A stretch of 64,000 nt of DNA from Palleronia marisminoris (GTDB lineage: Bacteria; Pseudomonadota; Alphaproteobacteria; Rhodobacterales; Rhodobacteraceae). Positions 25,688 through 34,048 of this stretch are shown here, piece after piece. The notes under the pieces were generated by a model, which did no database searches, was not told the DNA's origin, and saw only the letters and a list, made by a program, of their open reading frames with translations. The translations under genes were made by a program, and so were the position numbers. The stretch covers positions 62,001 through 126,000 of the forward strand of contig NZ_FWFV01000004.1 of assembly GCF_900172315.1 (NCBI RefSeq), read 5' to 3'. The number at the start of each line of letters is the position of its first letter. Positions within the stretch are counted from its first letter, which is position 1.

Positions 25688-27745
25688 CTAGCTGACGGAG
25701 CGCAGGCGCGGCTTTCGAACGTCGGGCCCTTCGGTGCGGAAGAACTCGAATTCGCCCCGCAGCTGCGAGATGCCCTGCCCCAAGGCCTGGATCGCGGCGT
25801 TGGTCTCTTCGGCCATGGCAGCATTCTGCTGCGTCACCCGGTCAAGATCGCCGATCGCGACGTTCAGCCCGGAGATGCCCTGAGACTGCTCTTCGGTCAT
25901 GCCCGAAATCGTCTCCACTCCGGCATGGATCTCTTGAACCTTGCCTCGAATCGTCGACAGAGAGTCGCCGGCCTGATTCACCAGGTTCACGCCGCGATCG
26001 ACCTGCTCGGTCGACGACGAAATAAGGGTCGCGATCTCCTTGGCGGCGTCAGAGGACCTCTGCGCGAGGGCACGGACCTCGGATGCCACGACCGCAAAGC
26101 CCCTCCCCGCGTCGCCCGCGCGCGCGGCTTCGACGCCGGCATTGAGCGCCAGGAGGTTCGTCTGGAACGAGATATCGTCGATCAGGCTCGTGATCGAAGA
26201 GATCTTGCGCGAGAACTCCGCGATGTCGGCCATCGCCGACATCGCATTCTGCACGACCTCGTTCGAGCGATCCGTATCGGTCCGCGCGCTTTCAGCGAGA
26301 ACCCGCGCCTCGGAGGCCCGCTTGTTCGCAGCATGCACCACGGACGTGAGGTCCTCGAGAGACGCCGCGCTTTCTTCCAACGTCGCCGCCTGACGCTCGG
26401 TCCGGCGGGCGAGGTTGTCGGTCGCCTCGGCAACCGCGTCAGCCTCGCGGTTGAGCTGCAGCGACACTTCGTTGGTCGATTGAACGACCGAGTTCAGCCG
26501 CTCCACCGCCTCGTTGAAGGACGTGCGGATGCTGTCGAACTCGCCTAGGTCGTTCGCGATGCGGGCTGACAGGTCGCCTGAAGCAAGCTGGCCGAGTCCA
26601 TTGCTGAGAGTCCGGGTCGCGATCTCGAAGCTCGTCGTGTCGATCGCGAATTTCACGACCTTTGCAACACGGCCCGAGGCGTCGCGGATCGGCGAGTAGC
26701 TCGCCCGGATATAGACGTTGTTGCCGTTTTTGCCGACGCGCACGAAATTGCCGTCCTGCTCGTGGCCGTCCCGCAGCTTCGCCCAGAAGTCTCGATACTC
26801 GGTCGAGTTCGCGTGGTTCTCCTGCACGAAGATCCGGTGATGCTTTCCGGCTATCTCGTTTTCGCGGTAACCAAGAACGTTGCAGAAGATGTCGTTGGCC
26901 CGGATGATGGTCCCGTCCGGCGCGAACTCGATCACCGCCTGGACCTTCTGGATCGCCTCGATCTGGTGCGTGGCATCGGCCTGCATGTTGGCGTCCGCAG
27001 TGATGTCGAAGGCGTACTTGACCACCTTGAAGGGTCGGCCTTCGGGATCCGAAAGCGTCTCGTAGGTCGCGCGCAGCCAGATGGGCTCGCCGTTCTTGCC
27101 GATTCGCTCGACGCGGCCAGTGCTCGACGATCCCTGCGACAGCTTGTTCCAGAACTCCTTGTATTCAGACGTGGCTGCTTCCTTGGGCCGCACGAAAATC
27201 CTGTGGTGGTGGCCGCGAACCTCGTCGATCGAGTACCCTACGGCCTCCAGGAAATGATCGTTCGCATCAAGGATATTTCCCTGAAGGTCGAATTCGATCA
27301 CGCCCATCGAGCGCCGGATCGCGTCCACCTGGCTGCGGTTGTCCCGGCGGCGGAGGTGCATCTCGGTGATGTCATGGGCGACGACCAGGATTTCCCGGGT
27401 GCCGTCGCGGGTATCGAGCGGCGAATAGGTGAGGTCGTACCAGACCTCTTCGCCTGCATTGTTCAAGGCCGGTGCGATCTTCTGAACCGAGCCACCGGCG
27501 CGCACGGTCTCCGCGATACGCTGAAATTCCTTCGCGGCGACGTCCTTCGGGCGCATGAACTGGGCATAGTTCTGACCAAGAACGTCGGCCAGCTTCACGC
27601 CGGCGGACTCGGCCGCGACCTCGTTGGCCTCGAGGATCTTGCCGGACAGGTCGAGGCGAATGACCATGTGGCTTTTCTTGATGCCAGCCAGCATGGCCTC
27701 GGCGAGGCCCGTCTCACGAGGCTTGCGAAAAAAGTTATTCAGCAC
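25688..27745 (-). CDS. Soluble methyl-accepting chemotaxis protein with three PAS domains
   Basis: A 685-residue chemoreceptor with no transmembrane segment, so cytoplasmic. Order: three PAS domains (~20–135, ~140–255, ~260–380, each with an 'F/VIRF…LGY' type core and 'SPxxDxxG' or 'YDLTYSPLD' pattern), a HAMP-like segment ('LGQLASGDLSARIANDLGEF'), then the coiled-coil signalling domain with the hairpin tip 'ISFQTNLLALNAGVEAARAG', here in blocks FQTNLLALNAGVEAARAGDA and GRGFAVVASEVRALAQRS. No CheR-tethering pentapeptide at the C terminus (ends RLRSVS). Start GTG at 27745 is chosen because it leads directly into the conserved N terminus; an AAGGA lies ~10 bases upstream. No che genes are near. 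Confidence 0.9.
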   Translation of the reverse strand: MLNNFFRKPRETGLAEAMLAGIKKSHMVIRLDLSGKILEANEVAAESAGVKLADVLGQNYAQFMRPKDVAAKEFQRIAETVRAGGSVQKIAPALNNAGEEVWYDLTYSPLDTRDGTREILVVAHDITEMHLRRRDNRSQVDAIRRSMGVIEFDLQGNILDANDHFLEAVGYSIDEVRGHHHRIFVRPKEAATSEYKEFWNKLSQGSSSTGRVERIGKNGEPIWLRATYETLSDPEGRPFKVVKYAFDITADANMQADATHQIEAIQKVQAVIEFAPDGTIIRANDIFCNVLGYRENEIAGKHHRIFVQENHANSTEYRDFWAKLRDGHEQDGNFVRVGKNGNNVYIRASYSPIRDASGRVAKVVKFAIDTTSFEIATRTLSNGLGQLASGDLSARIANDLGEFDSIRTSFNEAVERLNSVVQSTNEVSLQLNREADAVAEATDNLARRTERQAATLEESAASLEDLTSVVHAANKRASEARVLAESARTDTDRSNEVVQNAMSAMADIAEFSRKISSITSLIDDISFQTNLLALNAGVEAARAGDAGRGFAVVASEVRALAQRSSDAAKEIATLISSSTEQVDRGVNLVNQAGDSLSTIRGKVQEIHAGVETISGMTEEQSQGISGLNVAIGDLDRVTQQNAAMAEETNAAIQALGQGISQLRGEFEFFRTEGPDVRKPRLRSVS

Positions 27746-27812
27746 GGGCAACTCATCCTTCGTTCCGCTTCGGGGGAATCGATAGGCGAGAGAAGTGAAC
27801 GGAGTTTGAAGA

Positions 27813-28622
27813 TCAGTGCGCCGACGTATCGACCGTGTCCAAGAGAGATCGGCCGCCATCAACGGTCAGGATCTCGCCAGTCACGAAGCCCGCGCCGTCC
27901 GAGGCCAGGAATTGGACGGCCTCGGCGACCTCGGCGGCCGACGCGATGCGGTGCAGCGGCGTGGCCTCGATGATCTCTTCGCGAATCTCTGAGTCGCGCT
28001 TGATGGCGCCCCTCAGCGAGGCCGACATGACCGATCCGAACGCGATCCCGTTGACCCGGATTCGGTGCGGAGCCAGCGCCACGGCAAGGTTCCGCGTTGC
28101 CTGGTCGAGCGCCGCTGTCGAGATCGAGTATGCCAGCAGGTCCGGCTGCGTCCGGCGCGCGGCGATCGACGAGAAGTTGATGATCGAGCCCAGCGGCTGG
28201 CCCGTTCGCCCCTCGTCCTCGGCCTGTCGGATCATCCGGTTGGCGACCGCCTGCGACAGGCGCAGGGACGTCATCAGGTTCTGCTCAAGCAGCGTTTCCA
28301 GCATCGGGTCCTCGGGATCGAGGGGATCGCAGGTCTCCATCTGGCGCGATGCGTTCACGAGGATATCGACCCTGTCGAAAGCGTCATGCGTGGCCGACAG
28401 CAGGTTCTGCAGCGTCAACTTCTCGCGCAGGTCGCCGGCGAACCAGCGGGCCGTGCCGCCATCTTCGTCCATCTCGCCGATCTCGTTCTTCAGCGTCTCT
28501 TCGTCGAGATCGGTCATCATCACGTTCGCGCCCTTGTCGATGAACAGACGCGCGACGGCCAGGCCCACGCCGTTCGCCGCGCCGGTCACGATGGCGGTCT
28601 TGCCCTGGATCGATAATGTCAT
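27813..28622 (-). CDS. SDR-family protein without the catalytic lysine
   Basis: A 269-residue classical-SDR-fold protein. The cofactor motif 'AIVTGAANGVGLAVAR' (TGxxxGxG) is intact, so NAD(P) binding is likely. The active site is altered: the usual Y-x-x-x-K reads 'AYSISTAALDQ', with Thr (codon aca) in place of Lys, and the NNAG motif is 'LVNASRQ'. 'INFSSIAARR' keeps the catalytic Ser. It may be a binding or regulatory SDR, or use a different proton relay. It lies between rsmC (10 bases upstream) and the chemoreceptor gene, same strand. A GAGGG ~8 bases before ATG 28622 supports the start. Confidence 0.88.
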   Translation of the reverse strand: MTLSIQGKTAIVTGAANGVGLAVARLFIDKGANVMMTDLDEETLKNEIGEMDEDGGTARWFAGDLREKLTLQNLLSATHDAFDRVDILVNASRQMETCDPLDPEDPMLETLLEQNLMTSLRLSQAVANRMIRQAEDEGRTGQPLGSIINFSSIAARRTQPDLLAYSISTAALDQATRNLAVALAPHRIRVNGIAFGSVMSASLRGAIKRDSEIREEIIEATPLHRIASAAEVAEAVQFLASDGAGFVTGEILTVDGGRSLLDTVDTSAH

Positions 28623-28632
28623 GGGGGAACCC

Positions 28633-29574
28633 TCAGCGGGGGCGTCGCGGTCGTGCGGCGCGGAAAAGCTTGAAGGCAGAGGAGCCGGAAAGCTCCGCGA
28701 CCTCGCCGAACAATGTCTCGAGGTGGGATTCGTAGGGAAGGTGGCGGTTGGCGACCATCCAGAGCACACCGCGCGGGGCAAGGATGCGCGCGGCCGTGGT
28801 AAGGAAGGCACGCCCGATCCCCGGGTCGCCGGCACGTCCCTTGTGGAACGGCGGGTTGGTCACGACGTGATCCACGCTGTCCTCGGGCGCCCACGCGGTC
28901 GCGTCGGCCCAGTGGAACCGGGCGCGCGAGTCGACGACGTTGCGGCGGGCGCAGTCCAGTGAGGGGCGGTCGGCCTCGACCAGGTCGCAGGCGGTGACGG
29001 CCTCGCTGCCCAGGATCGCGACCGAAAGCGCGCCCCATCCCGCGCCCAGGTCGGCCACGCGGCCCTTCAGCGGCGGCAGCGCATCGATCAACAAGCGCGA
29101 GCCGGGGTCGATCCCGTCGGCGGAGAATCCGCCCGGAGGGGTCAGGAAGCCGTCCGAATTCTCTTGCAGCGCAGCGCGCCAATCCGCGAAGTCTCCGCCC
29201 TCGACGACGAACAGCTTGCCGTGCGCCTTCGAGATCACCGAGCCCACCGTCCCCCGGGCCCGCGCGGCCTTCAGCATCGAATCGATGCCGTCGGTCTTCT
29301 GCCCGTCGATCAGGAGCGGCACATTAAGCTCGGCCGCCCGCGCCACCAGGTCCCGCGCGGCCAGGCGCGTGCGGGGCAGACTCACCACCACGCAGCCCGC
29401 GGGGCCGGCGATCTCGTCCCGCATTTCGGTCAGGCGGGCGAAGCGATCATGCTCGGGCTGGCTGTCGTGATAGACGAGGACCGCCCCCGGCAAAGTCTCC
29501 AGTCCCGTCCCGTCGGGGGGACAGACCAGAAGGATGGGCGAGGTCAGCAGCCCCTCGTCCGCGGCACGAGTCAA
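28633..29574 (-). CDS. rsmC: 16S rRNA (guanine-N2)-methyltransferase of the RsmC type
   Basis: A 313-residue methyltransferase matching RsmC (m2G1207 of 16S rRNA). The catalytic 'DHVVTNPPFHKG' (NPPF) and the SAM loop 'VADLGAGWGALSVAIL' are present. The N-terminal half is a second, degenerate methyltransferase-like domain ('VCPPDGTG', 'VYHDSQPEHDRF'), as in RsmC. Start is uncertain: there is no in-frame ATG. A TTG at 29574 is given; a CTG at 29589 has a better-spaced AAGGA (inside the end of clpS) and would restore the 'SDRLTRAADEGLL' start seen in relatives. It follows clpS closely. Confidence 0.9.
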   Translation of the reverse strand: MTRAADEGLLTSPILLVCPPDGTGLETLPGAVLVYHDSQPEHDRFARLTEMRDEIAGPAGCVVVSLPRTRLAARDLVARAAELNVPLLIDGQKTDGIDSMLKAARARGTVGSVISKAHGKLFVVEGGDFADWRAALQENSDGFLTPPGGFSADGIDPGSRLLIDALPPLKGRVADLGAGWGALSVAILGSEAVTACDLVEADRPSLDCARRNVVDSRARFHWADATAWAPEDSVDHVVTNPPFHKGRAGDPGIGRAFLTTAARILAPRGVLWMVANRHLPYESHLETLFGEVAELSGSSAFKLFRAARPRRPR

Positions 29575-29593
29575 ACGGTCGGAAAGCAGCCGC

Positions 29594-29914
29594 CTATTCC
29601 TTTTCCATGGTGCATTGCAGCGGGTGCTGGTGACGGCGGGCGAAATCCATCACCTGCGTCACCTTGGTCTCGGCGACCTCGAACGAGAACACGCCGACCA
29701 CCGCCAACCCCTTCTTGTGAACGGTCAGCATGATCTCGAATGCCTGCGCGTGGCTCAGGCCGAAGAACCGCTCGAGAACATGCACGACGAACTCCATCGG
29801 CGTGTAGTCGTCGTTCAGGATCATCACCTTGTAGAGCGGCGGCCGTTTGGTTTTCGGCTTGGTATCAAGCTTGACCCCGGCATCGCCATCGTCGTCGCCG
29901 GGGCGATCTGCCAT
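29594..29914 (-). CDS. clpS: ATP-dependent Clp protease adaptor ClpS
   Basis: ClpS, 106 residues, presents N-degron substrates to ClpA. The N-end recognition pocket is visible in '[25 protein letters not shown]' (DDYTPME conserved) and '[20 protein letters not shown]'. Its last codons (…CTMEKE) overlap the region used as ribosome-binding site by rsmC. The start ATG at 29914 gives the usual length; an upstream in-frame GTG at 29938 would add eight residues. clpA is not in this window. Confidence 0.95.
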   Translation of the reverse strand: MADRPGDDDGDAGVKLDTKPKTKRPPLYKVMILNDDYTPMEFVVHVLERFFGLSHAQAFEIMLTVHKKGLAVVGVFSFEVAETKVTQVMDFARRHQHPLQCTMEKE

Positions 29915-30013
29915 CAGTGTCGTGGGGTATCTGGTCACGTTTGGCCCATTGCGGTTAATCGTGAGGTGCGGTTCCGCAATATAAGGACGATGCCGCGACA
30001 GAAAAGAGGCACA

Positions 30014-30712
30014 ATGCCCCACATTACCACGATCGGCTTCGACGCCGACGATACACTTTGGCACAACGAGCGATTTTTCCGCATGACGGAGGCGCGCTTT
30101 GCCGAGCTTCTGGCCGATCATACCGACCGCGACCACCTTGCCGAACGCCTCCTCGCGGCCGAGCGTCGAAATCTCGGGCGCTACGGGTTCGGCATCAAGG
30201 GTTTCGTGCTGTCCATGATCGAGACCGCGCTCGACGTTACGGGCGACAAGGCACCCGGCCACGTGATTCGGGGCATCGTCGAGGCAGGTCAGGAGATGCT
30301 GGAGCACCCGATCGAGTTGCTCCCCCACGCCCGCGACGCTGTCGAGCACCTGGCGCCGAACTACCGCATCCTCCTTGTGACCAAGGGCGATCTGCTCGAC
30401 CAAGAGCGTAAGCTCGCTCAGTCCGGGCTGGGGGACTTGTTCGACGCGATCGAGATTGTGTCCGAGAAGACACAGGCAATGTATGCGCGGGTCTTCGAAA
30501 GCCACGGCGATGGCCCTGACCGCGGGTTGATGGCGGGAAATTCGATGAAATCCGACGTCTTGCCAATGATCGCCGCCGGCGGGCACGGGGTCTTCGTTCC
30601 GCATGGCCTTGAATGGGCGATCGAGGCTGCCGACCCGCCCCGGGAAGAGCCGCGGTTCCACGAATTGGCCGATTTGGGCGGGTTGCCTGACCTTATTGCA
30701 ACTCTGAACTGA
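30014..30712 (+). CDS. HAD-superfamily hydrolase
   Basis: A 232-residue HAD phosphatase-like protein. Motif I '[10 protein letters not shown]' has both Asp residues, motif II is 'LLVTKGDL', and motif IV is '[11 protein letters not shown]' with acidic residues. The cap is the small helical insert between ~20 and ~90, as in the YjjG/PSPase-like C1 group. The substrate is unknown. An upstream in-frame ATG at 29990 is possible, but 30014 starts the conserved '[14 protein letters not shown]'. It is divergent from clpS and is followed by a ~186-base gap. Confidence 0.9.
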   Translation: MPHITTIGFDADDTLWHNERFFRMTEARFAELLADHTDRDHLAERLLAAERRNLGRYGFGIKGFVLSMIETALDVTGDKAPGHVIRGIVEAGQEMLEHPIELLPHARDAVEHLAPNYRILLVTKGDLLDQERKLAQSGLGDLFDAIEIVSEKTQAMYARVFESHGDGPDRGLMAGNSMKSDVLPMIAAGGHGVFVPHGLEWAIEAADPPREEPRFHELADLGGLPDLIATLN

Positions 30713-30803
30713 TGCGACGCTCAGGATATAGCGGTTGCATCGCGGGCGCTGTCCACATCTGGTTCGGCGGTCGGTATTTACGTAAGCCGCCGTCATTGCA
30801 CAG

Positions 30804-30832
30804 TTTTCCGCTGCAAGACTCCATGCTATTAT
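30804..30832 (+). promoter_or_regulatory. Weak candidate promoter upstream of the carboxypeptidase gene
   Basis: TATTAT at 30827–30832 is a good -10 in an otherwise GC-rich window, with a poor -35 (TTTTCC, 30804–30809) at 17 bp. The local AT-rich stretch supports a promoter here, but the -35 is unconvincing. Confidence 0.3.
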
Positions 30833-30898
30833 AGGTTTGTTGACGGATCGGTCCCTAAAAAGAACGCCGACCGTAGAGGCAGATTGAGGCAGAAACCC

Positions 30899-32290
30899 GT
30901 GGCAATCCGACGGCTCACGACCCCGTTGGGGGTCCTCCTATCCCTTGTGGTCCTTTTCGCCACGCCCGCGATCGCGGCCCCCTATGCGGCCATGGTGATT
31001 GACGCGCGGTCGGGGCAGGTCCTTCACGAACGCAACGCCGACGCGCGCCTCCACCCCGCGTCGCTGACCAAGATGCTCACGCTCTACATCGCCTTCGAGG
31101 CGGTCGAGAAGGGCGAGATCTCGCTCGACACCAAGGTGACGATCTCGAAGAACGCCGCCTCGGAACCGCCCTCGAAGCTAGGCCTTCGCGCCGGGCAGCA
31201 GATCGCCCTGCGCTACCTGATCCGCGCCGCGGCGGTGAAATCGGCCAATGATGCGGCGACCGCACTCGGCGAGGCAATCTCGGGGTCCGAGGCGAACTTC
31301 ACCGCGCGCATGGACCGGACGGCCAAGGCGCTCGGCATGACGCAGTCGACCTTCAAGAACGCCCACGGGCTCACGGCCTCGGGGCACCTTTCGACGGCGC
31401 GAGACATGACGACGCTGGGGCGGCACCTGTTCTACGACTTCCCCCAGTACTACAACCTGTTCTCCCGGCAGAGCGCCGATGCGGGGCTCGCGGTCGTCCA
31501 CCACACCAACCGGCGGCTACTAAGCTCGTACCAGGGCGCCGACGGGATCAAGACCGGGTTCACCAACGCGGCGGGCTTCAACCTTACCGCCTCGGCCGAA
31601 CGTGGCGGCGAGAGGATCATCGCGACGGTTTTCGGCGGCCGTTCGACGGCTACCCGCGACGCGAAGGTGGCGGAACTGCTCGATCTCGGCTTCTCTCGCG
31701 CGCCCTCGCGCGTCGCCGTTGTGCCGCCCGCGCCGCCGAACTACAACACGGCCACGGGCGCCGGGTCGGTGGCCGTCGCGCGCTCTCTGCGACCCGCGCT
31801 CCGACCGGTGCGCACCGTGGCGCTGTCACCCGACCTCGTGGCACAGGCGGTCGAACAGGCATTGCCCGAGGCGCTTGCCGAGGCGCCCATGGTCACCGAA
31901 GCCACCGCCCCGGTACCGACTCTTGCGGCGGCCCCGACCATCACACCTGAACCCCGGTCCCGCACGGTCGCGATGGCCGAAGCCGAGATCGCGGCCGAGC
32001 AAGCCGTACGTCCGCAGGGTGGCGAGGTCGTCACGCGGATGTCCTCCAGCGGAGGGCGGCACTACGGCATCAACGTCGGGCGCTTCGGCAGCCGTTACGC
32101 CGCCGAGCAGGTGCTGCTCAAGACCGCGCTGACCGAGATCGGCACCCTCGACGACGCGCTTCGCAAGGTCGTGCAAAGCCCCAAGGGGTGGGAGGCGAAC
32201 TTCGTCGGCATGACGCAGGACCGCGCTGCGCTTGCCTGTCAGCGGCTCAGCGCGCGCGACGTCACTTGCAATACTCTGGGCCCGGGCTGA
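30899..32290 (+). CDS. D-alanyl-D-alanine carboxypeptidase (S11) with SPOR domain
   Basis: A 463-residue exported penicillin-binding protein of the S11/DacA type that removes the terminal D-Ala of peptidoglycan pentapeptides. Signal peptide: …[19 protein letters not shown]. The active-site motifs are in place: SxxK '[10 protein letters not shown]', SxN 'AVKSANDAA', KTG 'DGIKTGFT'. A long Ala/Pro/Val linker (~285–385) leads to a C-terminal SPOR-like domain ('[18 protein letters not shown]', '[17 protein letters not shown]') that should bind denuded glycan at division sites. The start could be GTG 30899 (GAGG nine bases upstream, chosen) or TTG 30884. The stop TGA abuts that of the next, convergent gene (TGATCA). 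Confidence 0.93.
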   Translation: MAIRRLTTPLGVLLSLVVLFATPAIAAPYAAMVIDARSGQVLHERNADARLHPASLTKMLTLYIAFEAVEKGEISLDTKVTISKNAASEPPSKLGLRAGQQIALRYLIRAAAVKSANDAATALGEAISGSEANFTARMDRTAKALGMTQSTFKNAHGLTASGHLSTARDMTTLGRHLFYDFPQYYNLFSRQSADAGLAVVHHTNRRLLSSYQGADGIKTGFTNAAGFNLTASAERGGERIIATVFGGRSTATRDAKVAELLDLGFSRAPSRVAVVPPAPPNYNTATGAGSVAVARSLRPALRPVRTVALSPDLVAQAVEQALPEALAEAPMVTEATAPVPTLAAAPTITPEPRSRTVAMAEAEIAAEQAVRPQGGEVVTRMSSSGGRHYGINVGRFGSRYAAEQVLLKTALTEIGTLDDALRKVVQSPKGWEANFVGMTQDRAALACQRLSARDVTCNTLGPG

Positions 32291-33076
32291 TCAAGTCTCG
32301 GCCCAGGCGCCGGCTTCGCCTCGCATGAAGGTCACCCGGCCCTGAACCTCGAACGCCGCGTCCTCCCCGGCCGAGAACGTATCGATCACGATCTTGTCCG
32401 GCGTCGCCGTCAGAAGGTTGAACGTGTTGTCCTCGCCCCGCAGGCGATTCGACAATCCCGTTCCGGCCTGGACGAACAGGCAGCCCGGCGCGACGGTGAA
32501 AGGCCGCGTCACCGTGTTGTGCAGATGGCCCGACAGCACGACGTCCGCCCCCGCCTCGTCCAGCGCCACCAAGGCCTTGTGTGCCCCCCGCATCAGCCGC
32601 TTCTCCACTTCGGGGCCATGCTCCAACGGGTGATGCAGCACGACGACGCGCAGGCGTTTGCCCGCCCCCTCGAAGGCGCGGCCGATCTCGCGGATCGTGT
32701 GCTTCGATAGCCGCCCCCGCTGCCAGGAGAAGCGGTTCACGGTGTTGACCCCCGCGATCACGGCCTCGTCCGTCTCGATCGTCGGTTCGAGGTTGCGGTC
32801 GATGTGGCGCTTGTAGCGGTGAAACGGTCGCAGGAACCGCAGGAACAGGTTGTCGAGCGGGGTGTCGTGATTGCCCGGAACGGACAGCGTCGGGGGCGTC
32901 AACTGGGACAGGAAGGCCTGTGCCCGCTCGAACTGCCCCACCCGCGCGCGCTGCGTGAAATCACCGGAAACGGCCACGAGATCCGGCGCAAGAGTGTTGA
33001 CCGCCTGAACGAGAGGTCCTTCGAGTTCGGGCCGGTCACGGCCGAAATGCAAGTCGGAGAGGTGCAGGATTCGCAT
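32291..33076 (-). CDS. Metallophosphoesterase
   Basis: A 261-residue calcineurin-like phosphoesterase with the full set of metal-binding motifs: 'LSDLHFGRD' (D-x-H), 'VAVSGDFTQRA' (GD), 'SVPGNHDTPL' (GNH[DE]), 'VVVLHHPLEHG' (H) and 'VLSGHLHN' (G-H-x-H). Likely a phosphodiesterase or lipid phosphatase; CpdA- and UDP-2,3-diacylglucosamine hydrolase-like proteins belong to this superfamily. It is coupled to the lipid-kinase gene: its ATG overlaps that gene's stop by one base (TGATG at 33074–33078). It converges on the carboxypeptidase gene. Confidence 0.92.
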   Translation of the reverse strand: MRILHLSDLHFGRDRPELEGPLVQAVNTLAPDLVAVSGDFTQRARVGQFERAQAFLSQLTPPTLSVPGNHDTPLDNLFLRFLRPFHRYKRHIDRNLEPTIETDEAVIAGVNTVNRFSWQRGRLSKHTIREIGRAFEGAGKRLRVVVLHHPLEHGPEVEKRLMRGAHKALVALDEAGADVVLSGHLHNTVTRPFTVAPGCLFVQAGTGLSNRLRGEDNTFNLLTATPDKIVIDTFSAGEDAAFEVQGRVTFMRGEAGAWAET

Positions 33077-33978
33077 CAGGCCTCGGCGTCGGATTGCGGT
33101 AGGAGAATCGTCAGACTCTCGTCGGACATGCGGAAGCGGAAGGGTCCGCTTTCAAGTCGCTTCTCTCCATCGAAGGCCAGAAGCGTCCGGCGCCGCTTGG
33201 TGTGGATATCCGCCACCTTCGCCGAATACAGATCGTAGTCGCGCCCCCGCATCGGGTGGCCGAGCGCCAGCCGCGCCGCCATCATGAACAGCGCCCGTCG
33301 CGTCTCGGCCCTTGAAACCAGAACGGCGAAGCGATCGGCGTCGATCGCGTCCTCGCCGTCGATCCCGAACAGGTTGAGCTGATAGGCCGACCGGGCAACG
33401 AAGACGAGGGCGGTGCGCCGGGTCTCGCGCTTGCCGTCGATCGTCAGCGTGACCTTCATCGGCTTGCGGAACCGCAGGAACGTCTTGACCACGGACCAGT
33501 GCGCCGCCAGTCGGAACCGCCCCCAGCGGGAATAGACCGTCTCGCGCTCGCGCAGGATCGCAGGATAGATGCCGAGCGAGGCGTTGTTCAGGAAGGCCTG
33601 CCCGTTCACCATGCCCACGCGAATATCGTGGGGTTCGGCCGACATCATCTGCCGAGCCGCCACCTCCGGGTCTTCGGACAGGCCCAGCCCGCGCGCGAAG
33701 AAGTTGAACGTACCCAGCGGCAGGACCCCCATCGGCACGCCGCTGCCAAGAAGCGCGCTTGCAACGGCCATGACCGTGCCGTCACCACCGGCTACCACGA
33801 CCATCTCGGGATCGCGCGCGAGCGCTCGGGCGACGGTGTCCTCGATCGGGGTCTCGGGATGCCAGTCGAAACGAGCGGCGCCGTCGCCGAAGGCACTCAA
33901 GGCCCGGTCGATGGCTTCTGCATCGCGGCTGTTCTGCCCAGACTTCCGGTTCGCGATGAGAGATATCTTCTTGAACAT
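33076..33978 (-). CDS. Diacylglycerol/lipid kinase family protein
   Basis: A 300-residue cytosolic lipid kinase of the DAGK/YegS family. The nucleotide-binding 'MVVVAGGDGTVMAVAS' (GGDGT) and 'GVLPLGTFNFFARGLGL' (where YegS/DgkB have G-T-x-N-x-x-A) are conserved, as are 'FLNNASLGIYPAIL' and the C-terminal 'LLAFDGEKRLE'. It would phosphorylate diacylglycerol or a related lipid. Translational coupling with the metallophosphoesterase (one-base TGATG overlap) suggests linked lipid-phosphate metabolism. It lies 70 bases downstream of the yejF stop, so it may be part of that operon's readthrough. Confidence 0.92.
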   Translation of the reverse strand: MFKKISLIANRKSGQNSRDAEAIDRALSAFGDGAARFDWHPETPIEDTVARALARDPEMVVVAGGDGTVMAVASALLGSGVPMGVLPLGTFNFFARGLGLSEDPEVAARQMMSAEPHDIRVGMVNGQAFLNNASLGIYPAILRERETVYSRWGRFRLAAHWSVVKTFLRFRKPMKVTLTIDGKRETRRTALVFVARSAYQLNLFGIDGEDAIDADRFAVLVSRAETRRALFMMAARLALGHPMRGRDYDLYSAKVADIHTKRRRTLLAFDGEKRLESGPFRFRMSDESLTILLPQSDAEA

Positions 33979-34015
33979 TCCTGGCGCGTCCCCGTTGCGC
34001 CGGTCAACGCGCGCA

Positions 34016-34034
34016 CCCCGCTTTTGTTGCGGGG
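34016..34034 (-). terminator. Small hairpin downstream of yejF
   Basis: CCCCGC (34016–34021) and GCGGGG (34029–34034) with loop ttttgtt form a 6-bp GC stem 15 bases after the yejF stop. No U-run follows on the coding strand, so it is a weak candidate for separating yejF from the lipid-kinase gene. Confidence 0.35.
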
Positions 34035-34048
34035 ATCGAAAAAGACGT

